In this document: positions 25,906 to 34,109 of the stretch, one piece after another | How positions within the stretch are numbered: the stretch's first letter is position 1 | How the letters are laid out: each line of letters starts with the position of its first letter | NCBI RefSeq assembly: GCF_004210295.1 | Contig: NZ_SDAK01000001.1 | Span: 806,001-870,000 of the forward strand | Reading direction: 5' to 3' | Length of the DNA stretch: 64,000 nucleotides | Source: Lactococcus sp. S-13 | GTDB taxonomy: Bacteria > Bacillota > Bacilli > Lactobacillales > Streptococcaceae | Translations under genes and position numbers: made by a program | Notes under the pieces: generated by a model | What the model was told of the DNA's origin: nothing | Databases searched by the model: none | The model's input: the letters and a program-made list of their open reading frames with translations, nothing else

Positions 25906-26832
25906 TTACTCTTTGTTGTGGCTGATTAAGTTCGTCAGACGGTCTTCAAAAGTTTTTGTGGCGTCAAAGCCCATTTGTTTGGCTCTAAAATTCATAACGG
26001 CTGCTTCAACAATGACGGAAACATTACGCCCTGTTTTGACTGGAATGCGGGTTTGGGGCAGCTCAACGTCAGAAAATTTGACGAGGGCTGGGGCATTTCC
26101 AAGACGGTCAAAATTCTTTTCTGTATCGTAGTATTCAAGATAAATGGCCATATCAATGTCAGTTGCGTCTTTGACTGCACCGGCACCAAAAAGGCTCATG
26201 ACGTCAATAATCCCAACGCCACGTATCTCAATCATATTGCGCAAAATCTCGGCAGGTTCGCCAGAAAGGGTGAAGGCGTCACGCTGAAAAACGTCAACAC
26301 GATCATCGGCAACTAGTCGGTGGCCGCGTTTGACCAACTCCAAACCTGTTTCTGATTTCCCAATTCCGCTGGCTCCTTGGATGAGGACACCAACGCCAAA
26401 AATATCCATAAGAACGCCATGAACAGTGGTTCTTTCGGCTAATTTTTCATCGAGAAATGAGGTTAAAATGGAGTTCAAACGGCTCGTCGCTTCACGTGAT
26501 TGAAGTAATACAATGTCTGATTTTTTGGCGGCAGCAATCATTTCGCTTGGAATTTCCAAATTACGCGCGACAATTACAACGGGTGTCTGCGAGGCCATGA
26601 CTTTTTTGAGCAAGTCGTAGCGATTGTCACCGACGACTGTCATCATGTAAGACCACTCTTTCATCCCAAAAAGTTGAATCCGCTCAGGGGTGAAATAATC
26701 AAAATATCCAGCCATTTCAAGACCCGGACGCATGATTTCTGAAGTCGTAATCTCTTTTTGCAAGGCTGTTTCTGTTGAATAAATGACATTAAATTTAATT
26801 TTATTGAGCAAATCTTGAACTGAAACCGACAT
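25906..26832 (-). CDS. hprK: HPr kinase/phosphorylase
   Basis: Phosphorylates and dephosphorylates Ser46 of HPr in response to glycolytic state, the switch for CcpA-mediated catabolite repression. The 308-residue length is normal. Visible are the P-loop G-A-S-G-I-G-K-S-E (about 153-161) and the C-terminal signature [10 protein letters not shown]. The start ATG at 26832 has a GGAG Shine-Dalgarno. hprK-lgt is a conserved operon. This gene connects to the cre-like site at 5564 and, indirectly, to kup and sugar metabolism regulation. Confidence 0.97.
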   Translation of the reverse strand: MSVSVQDLLNKIKFNVIYSTETALQKEITTSEIMRPGLEMAGYFDYFTPERIQLFGMKEWSYMMTVVGDNRYDLLKKVMASQTPVVIVARNLEIPSEMIAAAKKSDIVLLQSREATSRLNSILTSFLDEKLAERTTVHGVLMDIFGVGVLIQGASGIGKSETGLELVKRGHRLVADDRVDVFQRDAFTLSGEPAEILRNMIEIRGVGIIDVMSLFGAGAVKDATDIDMAIYLEYYDTEKNFDRLGNAPALVKFSDVELPQTRIPVKTGRNVSVIVEAAVMNFRAKQMGFDATKTFEDRLTNLISHNKE

Positions 26833-26918
26833 TTTTTCTCCTGTCTTGTTGACATCAGGAAAATTTACTGACTTTTGTCTTTAAAAATTCCTTTTTCTAT
26901 AATAAAATGAGGATAAAA

Positions 26919-27095
26919 TTATAATTTCATCCCACGAATCACTTTGTCCAAACGGTGAGCCAAAAAAATTCGGCGCACAAGAAGCACCCCAAAAAATGTG
27001 GCAAAAAACCATGAACTTGAAAGGAAAGTCCAGCTGAAAATCCAAGCTTCAATAACTGTTCCAATCATAAAAGAATAAAATCGTTGTTTTGGCAT
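26919..27095 (-). CDS. Small membrane protein (58 aa), candidate leaderless gene
   Basis: The frame opens at 27131, but the likely start is the ATG at 27095, giving 58 residues: M-P-K-Q-R, a long hydrophobic stretch (about 8-38, rich in F and W) and a basic tail R-R-I-F-L-A-H-R-L. It may span the membrane once or twice. No family is recognised. There is no Shine-Dalgarno; instead a consensus promoter (TTGACA-18 nt-CATAAT) ends 6 nt before the ATG, pointing to a leaderless mRNA. It lies upstream of hprK on the same strand and is divergent from the GtrA gene. Confidence 0.6.
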   Translation of the reverse strand: MPKQRFYSFMIGTVIEAWIFSWTFLSSSWFFATFFGVLLVRRIFLAHRLDKVIRGMKL

Positions 27096-27101
27096 GACTC
27101 T

Positions 27102-27131
27102 ATTATGACATTTTTGAGCCAGTGATGTCAA
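27102..27131 (-). promoter_or_regulatory. Promoter of the 58-aa membrane protein (leaderless type)
   Basis: Minus strand TTGACA (27126-27131), 18-nt spacer, CATAAT (27102-27107) with TG one base upstream, then exactly 6 nt to the ATG. Confidence 0.65.
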
Positions 27132-27206
27132 TATTTAGCCATTTAAAATGAAAAAATCTGAAAACGGATTATTTTTTCCCAAATTGGCTGTCTTTTTCAA
27201 GCAAAG

Positions 27207-27235
27207 TTGCCCTTTTTTCTTTTGTGCGTTATAAT
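27207..27235 (+). promoter_or_regulatory. Promoter of the GtrA gene (leaderless type)
   Basis: TTGCCC (27207-27212), 17-nt spacer, TATAAT (27230-27235), then 6 nt to the ATG at 27242. No Shine-Dalgarno fits between. Confidence 0.7.
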
Positions 27236-27241
27236 ATAAAA

Positions 27242-27688
27242 ATGAAAAAAATCATGACTTTTCTTAATTCAGAAACTTTCCGTTACTTACTTTTTGGAGT
27301 TCTTGCGACGGCCGTGTATGCGGCTGTGAAATGGCTCACTTGGCAGGCTTGGCATTCTGGCTGGGCTTCCGAAACGGCTGCTCAATGCGCCAGCATCATT
27401 TTTGCTTTTTTCACCAACAAACGCTTTGTTTTTCGTCATCAATCGACGCATTTGCTTCGAGATTTCATCAGTTTTGTTTCGGGGAGAATCGTGCTTTTGC
27501 TGCTGTCCATTCTGGTCAACTGGTACTTTATTGACCAACATCCGCAGCTTTTGATGTCGCTTTTGCATTTATCCAAAAATCATATGGTTGCGCTGTTGAA
27601 CCTTGTGATGCAAATCCTAATTATTGTCATCAATTACCTTTACTCCAAGTTTTTTGTTTTTCGAAAAGGAAAAAAAGCAGCTCATTAG
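27242..27688 (+). CDS. GtrA family membrane protein
   Basis: A 148-residue protein with four hydrophobic segments and the GtrA-type pattern F-G-V-L-A-T-A near the N-terminus and N-Y-L-Y-S-K-F-F-V-F at the C-terminus. GtrA proteins are thought to help move lipid-linked sugars for cell-wall or teichoic-acid decoration. A GTG at 27224 is in frame, but it lies inside the promoter, so translation most probably begins at 27242, which would be at or next to the transcript 5' end. A terminator follows at 27671-27701. Confidence 0.85.
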   Translation: MKKIMTFLNSETFRYLLFGVLATAVYAAVKWLTWQAWHSGWASETAAQCASIIFAFFTNKRFVFRHQSTHLLRDFISFVSGRIVLLLLSILVNWYFIDQHPQLLMSLLHLSKNHMVALLNLVMQILIIVINYLYSKFFVFRKGKKAAH

Positions 27689-27701
27689 GCCGCTTTTTTT
27701 A
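27671..27701 (+). terminator. Terminator of the GtrA gene
   Basis: AAAAAAGCAGC pairs with GGCCGCTTTTTT across the stop codon region with one mismatch; a T7 run follows. Confidence 0.7.
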
Positions 27702-27738
27702 GAGAAAATGCTGACGTAAATTGACGTCAGCATTTTTA
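27702..27738. terminator. Repeat-family hairpin between convergent genes
   Basis: AAAATGCTGACGT pairs with ACGTCAGCATTTTT. It ends over the stop codon of the BrkB gene (27736) and can terminate from both sides. Confidence 0.75.
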
Positions 27739-28629
27739 TTTTCTAATTTCTTTGATAAATTCAACAATTTCACCACGGCGGGTTTCGATTTTGCCCAATT
27801 TTGTCTTCTGATAAACAGCATTCAAAATTGCGCCAATTATCAGCACGCGCGCAATAAAAATAAACCAAATCATCAGCGCAAAAACAACCAAAGACCCAAT
27901 CAATTTCAAGTCATCCAGCTGATTGAGCGCAAAAGTGACGTATTTTGCCACCCAGTTGGTCAGAAAAACCAGAACAAAGGTGGAAAAAATAGTTCCCGGC
28001 ATGGTATAGCGCAATTTTCTAATTTTGACATTGGGTAAAACGAAATACAGCAACATCAAAGATAGGAAAATCGCAACGGCAACAGCCGGCAAGGTCATAT
28101 TGTGCAAGGTGCGGTAGAGATTTTGGTCAAAAGGAAACAGATGATGAATCTGCTCCAAAATCAATTGTCCAAAGGTTGACAAGACGATGGAAAAATACAA
28201 GAAAAGTAAAATCGCAAAGCCCGACACCAAGCCAATCACTCGACTGACAATGAAATCTCGATGATTGAACACCTCATAAGCTTTGTTCATCGCCATTTGC
28301 AAAGCCGATAGAGCTCTCGAAAATGTCCACAAACCTGCCACGACCGAAACAGAAAGTAAGCCCGTATTACGCTGCCCAAGCAGGTTGTTCACTACTGGCG
28401 CGACGCCGCGGTAAATGTCACTTGGCAAATTATCCGACAAAAAATTCATCAAGCCTGAGCGATCAATCTGCAAGAAAGGCAAAATATTTCCAACGATCAA
28501 AACAAGAGGAAAAATTGCCAGCAAAAGATAGTAAGCCACAGCGATTGACGACAAGCTCATCTCTGAGCTTTTGAAAAAAGCCATGAAAGTCGCTGTAAGT
28601 TCACCGATTTTTTGGATAATCTTCTTCAT
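27736..28629 (-). CDS. YihY/BrkB family membrane protein
   Basis: A 297-residue polytopic membrane protein of the YihY/virulence factor BrkB family, with about six to seven hydrophobic segments, F-P-L-V-L-I-V-G and the central G-L-L-S-V-S-V-V-A-G-L-W block. The molecular role of the family is not settled. Of the possible starts I take the ATG at 28629, which follows GAGAGGAAAC; the frame itself opens 18 nt earlier. It lies 70 nt after map, an order also seen in streptococci, with a perfect CTGACG palindrome in the gap. Confidence 0.88.
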   Translation of the reverse strand: MKKIIQKIGELTATFMAFFKSSEMSLSSIAVAYYLLLAIFPLVLIVGNILPFLQIDRSGLMNFLSDNLPSDIYRGVAPVVNNLLGQRNTGLLSVSVVAGLWTFSRALSALQMAMNKAYEVFNHRDFIVSRVIGLVSGFAILLFLYFSIVLSTFGQLILEQIHHLFPFDQNLYRTLHNMTLPAVAVAIFLSLMLLYFVLPNVKIRKLRYTMPGTIFSTFVLVFLTNWVAKYVTFALNQLDDLKLIGSLVVFALMIWFIFIARVLIIGAILNAVYQKTKLGKIETRRGEIVEFIKEIRK

Positions 28630-28665
28630 GTTTCCTCTCATTTCCAATTTTTTCTGCCGAAATCG

Positions 28666-28685
28666 CTGACGAAAATTTTCGTCAG
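28666..28685. repeat. Perfect 20-bp palindrome of the CTGACG family
   Basis: CTGACGAAAATTTTCGTCAG between map and the BrkB gene; it lacks strong flanking T-runs, so it may not stop transcription and the two genes may still be cotranscribed. Confidence 0.85.
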
Positions 28686-28699
28686 TAAATTCTCTAGGT

Positions 28700-29554
28700 T
28701 TAGTAAGTGCCTTCTTCGCCTTGGGAAGTCAAAATAACAGGCCCGTCTTTGGTAATGACAAACTGATGCTCATATTGGCATGATAGGCTACCGTCAAAGG
28801 TCACATAGCCGCGTTCGCCGTCATGATCGATTTCCCAGCCGCCCGTATTAATCATTGGTTCAATGGTCAAAACCATGCCTTCGCGCAAACGCAAACCGCG
28901 CCCTGGGCGACCATAATGGGGCACCATTGGTTCTTCATGCATGGTTGGCCCAACGCCGTGACCGACCAAATCACGCACGACACCGTAGCCTTTGCCTTCA
29001 GCGTATTCTTGAATGGCTGCGCCAATATCACCGATACGATTGCCGACTTTAGCCTGTTCAATCCCACGGTAGAGGCATTCTTTGGTTACGTCCATCAAGT
29101 TTTTAACTTCGTCAGAAACCTCACCGACCGCATAAGCCCAGCAAGAATCGGCCACGCCGCCACGAAACTCTTCTTGGTATTTAACCATTGATTTGGCATC
29201 GTCAAAGTCAAGTTTTGAAACGTCCACAGAGCCGTCTTCGACCAAGCCCAGCACCATGTCCACTTTAATCAAATCACCCTCTTTGAGCATTTGATGACGC
29301 GGAAAGGCGTGCGCCACTTCGTCGTTCAAACAGCAGCAAGTCGCATAAGGGAAAGGATTGTAGTTACCTTCATCCACACCGATTTGCAAAGGAAGAACGT
29401 TTTTTTCTTTGCAGACGCGACGGACATATTCTTCAATTTCCCACATATCGATGCCTGGTTTGATGAGGTCACGCAGGCCGATGTGAATATCTGCTAAAAT
29501 TTTGCTTGAGCGTTCCATTTGTTCAACTTCACGTTGAGATTTTAATGTAATCAT
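28700..29554 (-). CDS. map: Methionine aminopeptidase type I
   Basis: Removes the initiator methionine from nascent proteins after deformylation (def at 62259). The 284-residue protein has the M24 fold markers: G-H-G-V-G-P-T-M-H-E-E-P around residues 195-206 and the C-terminal metal glutamate near Y-E-H-Q-F-V-I-T. It is longer than E. coli Map (264). A 12-residue insertion-like acidic region near 125 is seen in streptococcal homologues. A GGA-type Shine-Dalgarno precedes the ATG at 29554. Upstream lies an unusually long structured leader. Confidence 0.95.
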   Translation of the reverse strand: MITLKSQREVEQMERSSKILADIHIGLRDLIKPGIDMWEIEEYVRRVCKEKNVLPLQIGVDEGNYNPFPYATCCCLNDEVAHAFPRHQMLKEGDLIKVDMVLGLVEDGSVDVSKLDFDDAKSMVKYQEEFRGGVADSCWAYAVGEVSDEVKNLMDVTKECLYRGIEQAKVGNRIGDIGAAIQEYAEGKGYGVVRDLVGHGVGPTMHEEPMVPHYGRPGRGLRLREGMVLTIEPMINTGGWEIDHDGERGYVTFDGSLSCQYEHQFVITKDGPVILTSQGEEGTY

Positions 29555-29559
29555 TTTTT

Positions 29560-29850
29560 TCCTTTAAATTATTGACCCTTTAGTGGTGAGCTAAGTGAAC
29601 TTAGAACTTTCTTTGCCACTAAAGGCCTTGTGATTTTATGTTTTATTTTTTGAAGTGACGCATACTTCATCAGAGAATAAATTGAATTTACTGGGGTTAC
29701 TGAACACTTACAAGATAGTATTTATCGCTTTATCTGTAAGTATTTTCTCCAACAATCATGAGCCTTTTCAAAAACTATTTGATAAGAGGTGGGTCTGATC
29801 CATCAAACACCTGCTCTTAGTGTAAATACACTTTATTTTAACATAAAATA
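29560..29850 (-). ncRNA. Structured leader or independent small RNA upstream of map (unidentified)
   Basis: A 290-nt gene-free stretch. Minus strand 5' to 3': an extended -10 candidate (TG-T-TAAAAT, about 29836-29844); hairpin TAAGAGcaGGTG/CACCTCTTA; hairpin ACTTACA/TGTAAGT with an inner GATA/TATC; hairpin TGAAGT/ACTTCA; and a long stem CCTTTAGTGG/CCACTAAAGG with inner CTAAG/CTTAG, ending about 20 nt before the map ATG. Four spaced stems are more than expected for an ordinary leader. I cannot match it to a riboswitch class; no T-box sequence is present. Confidence 0.4.
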
Positions 29851-30032
29851 GACCAGTTTCGCCATTTTTTCTATTCTTTCAGGCCTCTGGAGAGTTTGCA
29901 AATGAGACGTGTTTGGCTCCTTTTGGTGATTCGTGATAGTTTTGAAGTTTGATTTGAGCTGATTTTTGATATAATTAAATTGAATTATTTTCAAAGAAGA
30001 TTTTTAGATTTACCCAAAAGGAGAATAAATAA

Positions 30033-30476
30033 ATGCCTTTAGCAAAAATTGTATATGCAAGTATGACTGGAAATACGGAAGCTTGTGCGGATATTGTGGC
30101 CGACAAACTTGAGGAATTAGGTTTCGAAGTTGAGCTTGATGAATGTTCTTCGGTTGATGCCGAAGATATGGCTGATGCTGATCTTTGTATCGTCGGGACT
30201 TACACTTATGGCGATGGCGAATTGCCTGACGAAATCGTGGATTTCTACGAGGAATTAGCCGATGTTGACTTGTCTGGAAAAATCTACGGTTGCTTTGGAT
30301 CTGGCGATACTTTCTACGATGATTTCTGTATCTGTGTGGATATGTTTGAAGCTCAGTTTGAAAAAACAGGAGCGACAAAAGGCGCGGAACTTGTGCGTGT
30401 TGACTTGTCCCCAGAAGACGAAGATGAAGCTCACTTAGAAGCTTTTGCCGAAAACTTAGCTGCTCATTTCAACTAA
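30033..30476 (+). CDS. Flavodoxin
   Basis: A 147-residue acidic FMN-binding electron carrier. The phosphate-binding loop is S-M-T-G-N-T-E-A (about 10-17), and the G-T-Y-T-Y-G-D-G and G-C-F-G-S-G-D-T loops around the isoalloxazine ring are present. The start ATG follows AAAAGGAG. A TATAAT (about 29970) and AT-rich leader precede it; a repeat-family terminator follows 10 nt after the stop. It is monocistronic. Its redox partners cannot be told from this window. Confidence 0.92.
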   Translation: MPLAKIVYASMTGNTEACADIVADKLEELGFEVELDECSSVDAEDMADADLCIVGTYTYGDGELPDEIVDFYEELADVDLSGKIYGCFGSGDTFYDDFCICVDMFEAQFEKTGATKGAELVRVDLSPEDEDEAHLEAFAENLAAHFN

Positions 30477-30483
30477 AAAACTA

Positions 30484-30518
30484 GAAAAAATGCTGACGGA
30501 AATTTTCGTCAGCATTTT
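30484..30518. terminator. Repeat-family terminator of flavodoxin
   Basis: AAAAAATGCTGACG pairs with CGTCAGCATTTT, T-run after. A further CGTCAGCATTTTTTT half-unit follows at about 30547-30562, at the end of the convergent PPase-like gene. Confidence 0.8.
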
Positions 30519-30560
30519 CTCTTGTGCGCGGTCAAAAAGCGCAAAGCGTCAGCATTTTTT

Positions 30561-30887
30561 TCAGTCCACCAGTTCAATTTCGCTGTCAAAATACTGTTCT
30601 TGAAAGTGAACGCTAGCTGCGATTTCGTCTTTGGTGAACGTTTCGCCTTCGCTGGTCAGCACCCATTTGTCCTCCACATCATCTTTGCGGTGGATAACAG
30701 CGATGAGCTTGCCTGTGAAGCTGGTCAAGGGCTTTTGATTTTCAGGCAACTTGGACAGAACGTAGACGTCTTGTTCTTCACCATCACCAGCTATCAAGCC
30801 TTCGATAAAGCCATAGTTGAGCGGATAAGCCTGCCCATGATGCACATAGCCCAGCGGGCGATCCATAATTGCTTTGTAAATTTTCAT
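30561..30887 (-). CDS. Inorganic pyrophosphatase-like protein
   Basis: A 108-residue protein with N-terminal resemblance to family I inorganic pyrophosphatase: D-R-P-L-G followed by Y-P-L-N-Y-G and D-G-E-E-Q-D-V-Y. It is shorter than the enzyme (about 170) and some active-site carboxylates of the C-terminal part seem missing, so activity is uncertain; such short proteins are common in lactococci and streptococci. The start is the ATG at 30887, which has an excellent AGGAGG Shine-Dalgarno, rather than the frame opening at 30917. It is 60 nt downstream of the SpoU-type methylase gene and may be cotranscribed. Confidence 0.75.
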   Translation of the reverse strand: MKIYKAIMDRPLGYVHHGQAYPLNYGFIEGLIAGDGEEQDVYVLSKLPENQKPLTSFTGKLIAVIHRKDDVEDKWVLTSEGETFTKDEIAASVHFQEQYFDSEIELVD

Positions 30888-30948
30888 TTGACCTCCTAAC
30901 ATCGCTCTGCTTCTCACACGTTTTTAACCAAGATTCATTTTTAAATAC

Positions 30949-31755
30949 TCACAATGAAAACATCAAAATTCCAGCTGCGACACCGACATTGAGCGACTCA
31001 GCTTGTCCTGGCATATCGATATGCACCAACTGATCCGCCATCTCCACTGCCAAATCAGACACGCCAGCGCCCTCATTTCCCATCACCAACGCAAAACGCG
31101 ATGGACTGACGGTTTTATGACTCACCGAATCTGCCGACAAAGTCGTTGTCAACAGCGATAAACCTGACTTTTTAGCCGCAGCAAAAGCGGTTTCGGCGGA
31201 CATTTTGACCACAGGCAAATGAAAATTTGAACCTTGCATTGACCGCATCACTTTGGGACTGTATGGATCTGCTGTTTCTCCCAACAAACATACCCCGTCA
31301 AATCCAGCTGCATCAGCGGTGCGCACCATTGTTCCAACATTTCCAGGATCTTGGACATTTTCCAAAAGCAAATATTTCGCTGCAGAAAAGTCAAGCCACT
31401 CTTCAATTTTGGCAACTTCTGCAATCAAACCTTGAGGGCTGTCACTGTCCGCTAAAGATTTCAAAACATCCTTAGTCACCACATTGATACGCAGCTTATC
31501 GGAATTTTTCGTCAGCATTTTCTCTAGCTCAAAAAGGGAATGAGAATTTTCGTCAGCAAAAAGGGCAGTCATTTGGCCCAGTTTCTCGAGTTTCCCCTCC
31601 TCCACAAAAATCTGCACAACTTGTCGCCCAGCTTTGAGCGCCTCTTCCAGCAGATGAAAGCCCTCAATCAAATAAGAATTTTTCCGATATTTTTTCGTCA
31701 GCAATTTTCGCGCTGCTTTAACTTTTTTATTGTCTTTTGCACTGATAATTTCCAT
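30949..31755 (-). CDS. SpoU/TrmH-family rRNA/tRNA methyltransferase, candidate leaderless gene
   Basis: A 268-residue SPOUT 2'-O-methyltransferase of the TrmH/RlmB type: V-Q-D-P-G-N-V-G-T (motif 1, about 137-145), M-G-N-E-G-A-G-V (motif 2) and S-L-N-V-G-V-A-A (motif 3). The N-terminal 100 residues are the substrate-binding region. Its exact RNA target is unknown. Three stretches of its N-terminal half are encoded by CGTCAGCA-type repeat sequence (about 31500-31560 and 31691), giving residues such as K-M-L-T-K-N-S-D. There is no Shine-Dalgarno; an extended -10 (TGA-TAAAAT, 31762-31767) stands 6 nt before the ATG. acyP is divergent. Confidence 0.9.
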   Translation of the reverse strand: MEIISAKDNKKVKAARKLLTKKYRKNSYLIEGFHLLEEALKAGRQVVQIFVEEGKLEKLGQMTALFADENSHSLFELEKMLTKNSDKLRINVVTKDVLKSLADSDSPQGLIAEVAKIEEWLDFSAAKYLLLENVQDPGNVGTMVRTADAAGFDGVCLLGETADPYSPKVMRSMQGSNFHLPVVKMSAETAFAAAKKSGLSLLTTTLSADSVSHKTVSPSRFALVMGNEGAGVSDLAVEMADQLVHIDMPGQAESLNVGVAAGILMFSL

Positions 31756-31761
31756 ACAGCT

Positions 31762-31770
31762 ATTTTATCA
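31762..31770 (-). promoter_or_regulatory. Extended -10 of the SpoU-type gene (leaderless type)
   Basis: Minus strand TGA-TAAAAT with 6 nt to the ATG at 31755. A TTGACA lies too close (9 nt) to be the -35. Confidence 0.55.
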
Positions 31771-31876
31771 GATTTTTGTCAAACTTGCTCGCGCTTGTGG
31801 TATAATATAATAAAAACGTTTTCAAAAACAAGAACTCAGCAGCTTTTCAAATTTTAAAAATTAAGGAGTAAAACAT

Positions 31877-32170
31877 ATGCTCAAAGTAAAAATGACGGTT
31901 TCCGGACGCGTCCAAGGCGTTGGTTTTCGCTATTTCGTCATCACCACAGCACGCCAATTAGGCATCTTTGGGCGCGTGTGGAACAATGATGACGGCACCG
32001 TCGGCATCCTCGCTCAGACCCCTGATGCCCAAAAATTAGCCCAATTCACCGCCCTTGTCCGCGGAGAAAAGTCAGCAAAAGGCCGACTCTCTCCCTTTGC
32101 CAAAGTCACCTCTCTCGAATCCAGCCCAGCTTCCTTCCCAGATTTTACTGATTTCAATATCAAATACTAA
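31877..32170 (+). CDS. acyP: Acylphosphatase
   Basis: A 97-residue hydrolase of acyl phosphates. The signature G-R-V-Q-G-V-G-F-R (10-18, with the phosphate-binding arginine) and the catalytic asparagine in W-N-N-D-D-G-T-V are present. The start has an AAGGAG Shine-Dalgarno. Divergent from the SpoU-type gene, an arrangement conserved in Streptococcaceae (there usually followed by yidC, which here is at 54368). A repeat-family terminator follows directly. Confidence 0.93.
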   Translation: MLKVKMTVSGRVQGVGFRYFVITTARQLGIFGRVWNNDDGTVGILAQTPDAQKLAQFTALVRGEKSAKGRLSPFAKVTSLESSPASFPDFTDFNIKY

Positions 32171-32171
32171 G

Positions 32172-32209
32172 AAAAAATGCTGACGAAAATTTACGTCAGC
32201 ATTTTTTCT
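32172..32209. terminator. Repeat-family terminator between acyP and serB
   Basis: AAAAAATGCTGACG pairs with CGTCAGCATTTTTT; T-runs on both strands. Two more half-units (CCGTCAGTATTTTTT at about 32234 and CCGTCAGCC at 32272) lead into the serB stop codon. Confidence 0.8.
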
Positions 32210-32275
32210 ATTTCCAGAGCATCCTTGACAAATCCGTCAGTATTTTTTCTAACAAAATGCTCATCAAAAATTCCG

Positions 32276-32917
32276 TCAGCCCATTTTCTCCACAAAATCA
32301 AGTGTTTTTAACAGATTCCGCTCATCAATTTGGTGCGAAACAGCCGCACGCACCGCCGGCTTAGCACAAAAAGCAATCCCAGTCCCAACAGCTTGGAGTA
32401 GCGGAATATCATTTGCACCATCGCCCAAAGCAACAACATCAGCCAAACTCAACTCATTTTCAGCCGCCCATTGCCTCACTTTGTTCAATTTTGCTTGCTT
32501 ATCCACAATCTCCCCATGCGTTTGGCCCACCAGTCGCCCATTTTCCACAGCCAAACGATTCGCAAACACACAATCTAACTTCAATTCTTCTGCCAATTTG
32601 TCCACAATTTCATGAAAACCACCCGAAACAACACCGACTTTCCAGCCTTTTTCATGCATGATGTCAATCAATTCACGCGCACCTCTTGTCAGATGCACCT
32701 CCTTGTAAACCTCATCAAAAATTGTCGTCGACAGCCCCCCAAGCAAAGCGACGCGCTCCACCAAGGCTCCCCGAAAATCCAGTTCGCCGCGCATAGCCGC
32801 CGCCGTAATTTCAGAAATCTGTTCACCAAGACCAGCCTTTGCCCCCAAAAGATCAATCACTTCCTCATCAATCAGCGTGCTATCCACATCCATTACCAGT
32901 AAACCTTTTGCCGTCAT
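32276..32917 (-). CDS. serB: Phosphoserine phosphatase
   Basis: Last step of serine synthesis, hydrolysing 3-phosphoserine. A HAD enzyme of 213 residues with D-V-D-S-T-L (nucleophile Asp, about residues 10-15), S-G-G-F-H-E (motif II) and G-D-G-A-N-D-I-P (motif IV). I choose the ATG at 32917, one base after the serA stop and 7 nt after GAGGGA, over the ATG at 32929 inside serA. It closes the serC-serA-serB operon. Confidence 0.93.
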   Translation of the reverse strand: MTAKGLLVMDVDSTLIDEEVIDLLGAKAGLGEQISEITAAAMRGELDFRGALVERVALLGGLSTTIFDEVYKEVHLTRGARELIDIMHEKGWKVGVVSGGFHEIVDKLAEELKLDCVFANRLAVENGRLVGQTHGEIVDKQAKLNKVRQWAAENELSLADVVALGDGANDIPLLQAVGTGIAFCAKPAVRAAVSHQIDERNLLKTLDFVEKMG

Positions 32918-32918
32918 C

Positions 32919-34109
32919 TCATCCCTCATTTTTAATCAAACGCACACGCACAACATTGTCCGCCGCTTCAAAACGAGACACCAGAGCAGCAAGCTTAGCC
33001 TCATCCTGCTCATCCAAGTCAAGCAAAGTGTATGCAAAATCCCCCTGACCACGATTGACAATATTAGCAATATTAATATTTTCTTCCGCTACCGCCATTG
33101 AAAGATTCGCCACAACATTTGGCACATTTTTGTTAATCAAAGTCACCCGATAAGGCGTCGTCAATTCCTGCAAGACCCGCGGAAAATTGACCGAATTAAT
33201 AATTTCACCCGTTTTCAAATAAGTTTGCACCGAATCCAGCGCCATACGCGTACAATTCAAGCCCGCTTCAGCCGTTGACCCACCCAAATGAGGCGTCAAA
33301 AAGACTTGAGGATGATGATAAAATTTCTCCGAACCAAAATCTGTCCCAAAAAAGCGCACAATTCCCTCATCAATCGCTCGCAAAACCGCATCCTTATCAG
33401 TAATTTCATCACGTGCATAATTCAGCAAAATCACACCCTTTTTACACTTGGATAAATTCTCCCAGTTGAGCATTTCTTTTGTTTCATCCGTTGCTGGCGT
33501 ATGCACTGTGATATAATCCGCCCGCTCAAAAATTTCAGCCAACTCATTCACCCGTTTCACATGATGAGACAAATTCCACGCGTGCTCAATCGAAAGATAA
33601 GGATCATAACCAATTACCTTCATCCCCAAACGTTGCGCATCATTGGCCACACGAGAACCAATGTTCCCAAGCCCAATCACGCCCAAGGTTTTCCCAGAAA
33701 TTTCTGAACCAGAAAAAGCTTTTTTCCCATGCTCAACCGCTGCATCAATCGCTTCATCTGTCCCCTTTTGAGCCGTCAACCATTTATTGGCCGGTTTCAA
33801 ATTGCGAGTCCCAAAAATCATCATCGATAAAACCAACTCCTTAACAGCATTCGCATTGCCACCAGGAGCATTAAAGACAACAATCCCCTTACTTGCGCAC
33901 TTTTCAATAGGAATATTATTAAAACCAGCACCAGAACGTCCAATCGCCAAAAGAGATTTTGAAAATTCATAATCATGAAAAGGCTGAGCTCGACAAATAA
34001 AAGCATCCGCCAGCTCCTCTGGCACTTGATTCACCAAAAATCCTTGCCCCACCTCATCCAAAGCAGCTTGGTCAATATTATTTCCAATCGTTTTAATCTG
34101 ATAAGTCAT
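32919..34109 (-). CDS. serA: D-3-phosphoglycerate dehydrogenase
   Basis: First step of serine synthesis (3-phosphoglycerate to 3-phosphohydroxypyruvate, NAD-dependent). The 396-residue protein has the NAD-binding G-L-G-N-I-G-S-R (about 147-154), the catalytic Arg/Glu/His pattern of D-isomer 2-hydroxyacid dehydrogenases (T-P-H-L-G-G near 275) and a C-terminal ACT domain (from about 325, N-V-V-A-N-L-S-M), the site for serine feedback. It overlaps serC by 4 nt (ATGA). Confidence 0.95.
   Translation of the reverse strand: MTYQIKTIGNNIDQAALDEVGQGFLVNQVPEELADAFICRAQPFHDYEFSKSLLAIGRSGAGFNNIPIEKCASKGIVVFNAPGGNANAVKELVLSMMIFGTRNLKPANKWLTAQKGTDEAIDAAVEHGKKAFSGSEISGKTLGVIGLGNIGSRVANDAQRLGMKVIGYDPYLSIEHAWNLSHHVKRVNELAEIFERADYITVHTPATDETKEMLNWENLSKCKKGVILLNYARDEITDKDAVLRAIDEGIVRFFGTDFGSEKFYHHPQVFLTPHLGGSTAEAGLNCTRMALDSVQTYLKTGEIINSVNFPRVLQELTTPYRVTLINKNVPNVVANLSMAVAEENINIANIVNRGQGDFAYTLLDLDEQDEAKLAALVSRFEAADNVVRVRLIKNEG

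Noticed and set aside
29560-29850. T-box, SAM or purine riboswitch upstream of map
   Set aside because: No T-box T-GNUGG antiterminator sequence and none of the conserved cores I know were found; kept only as an unidentified structured region.
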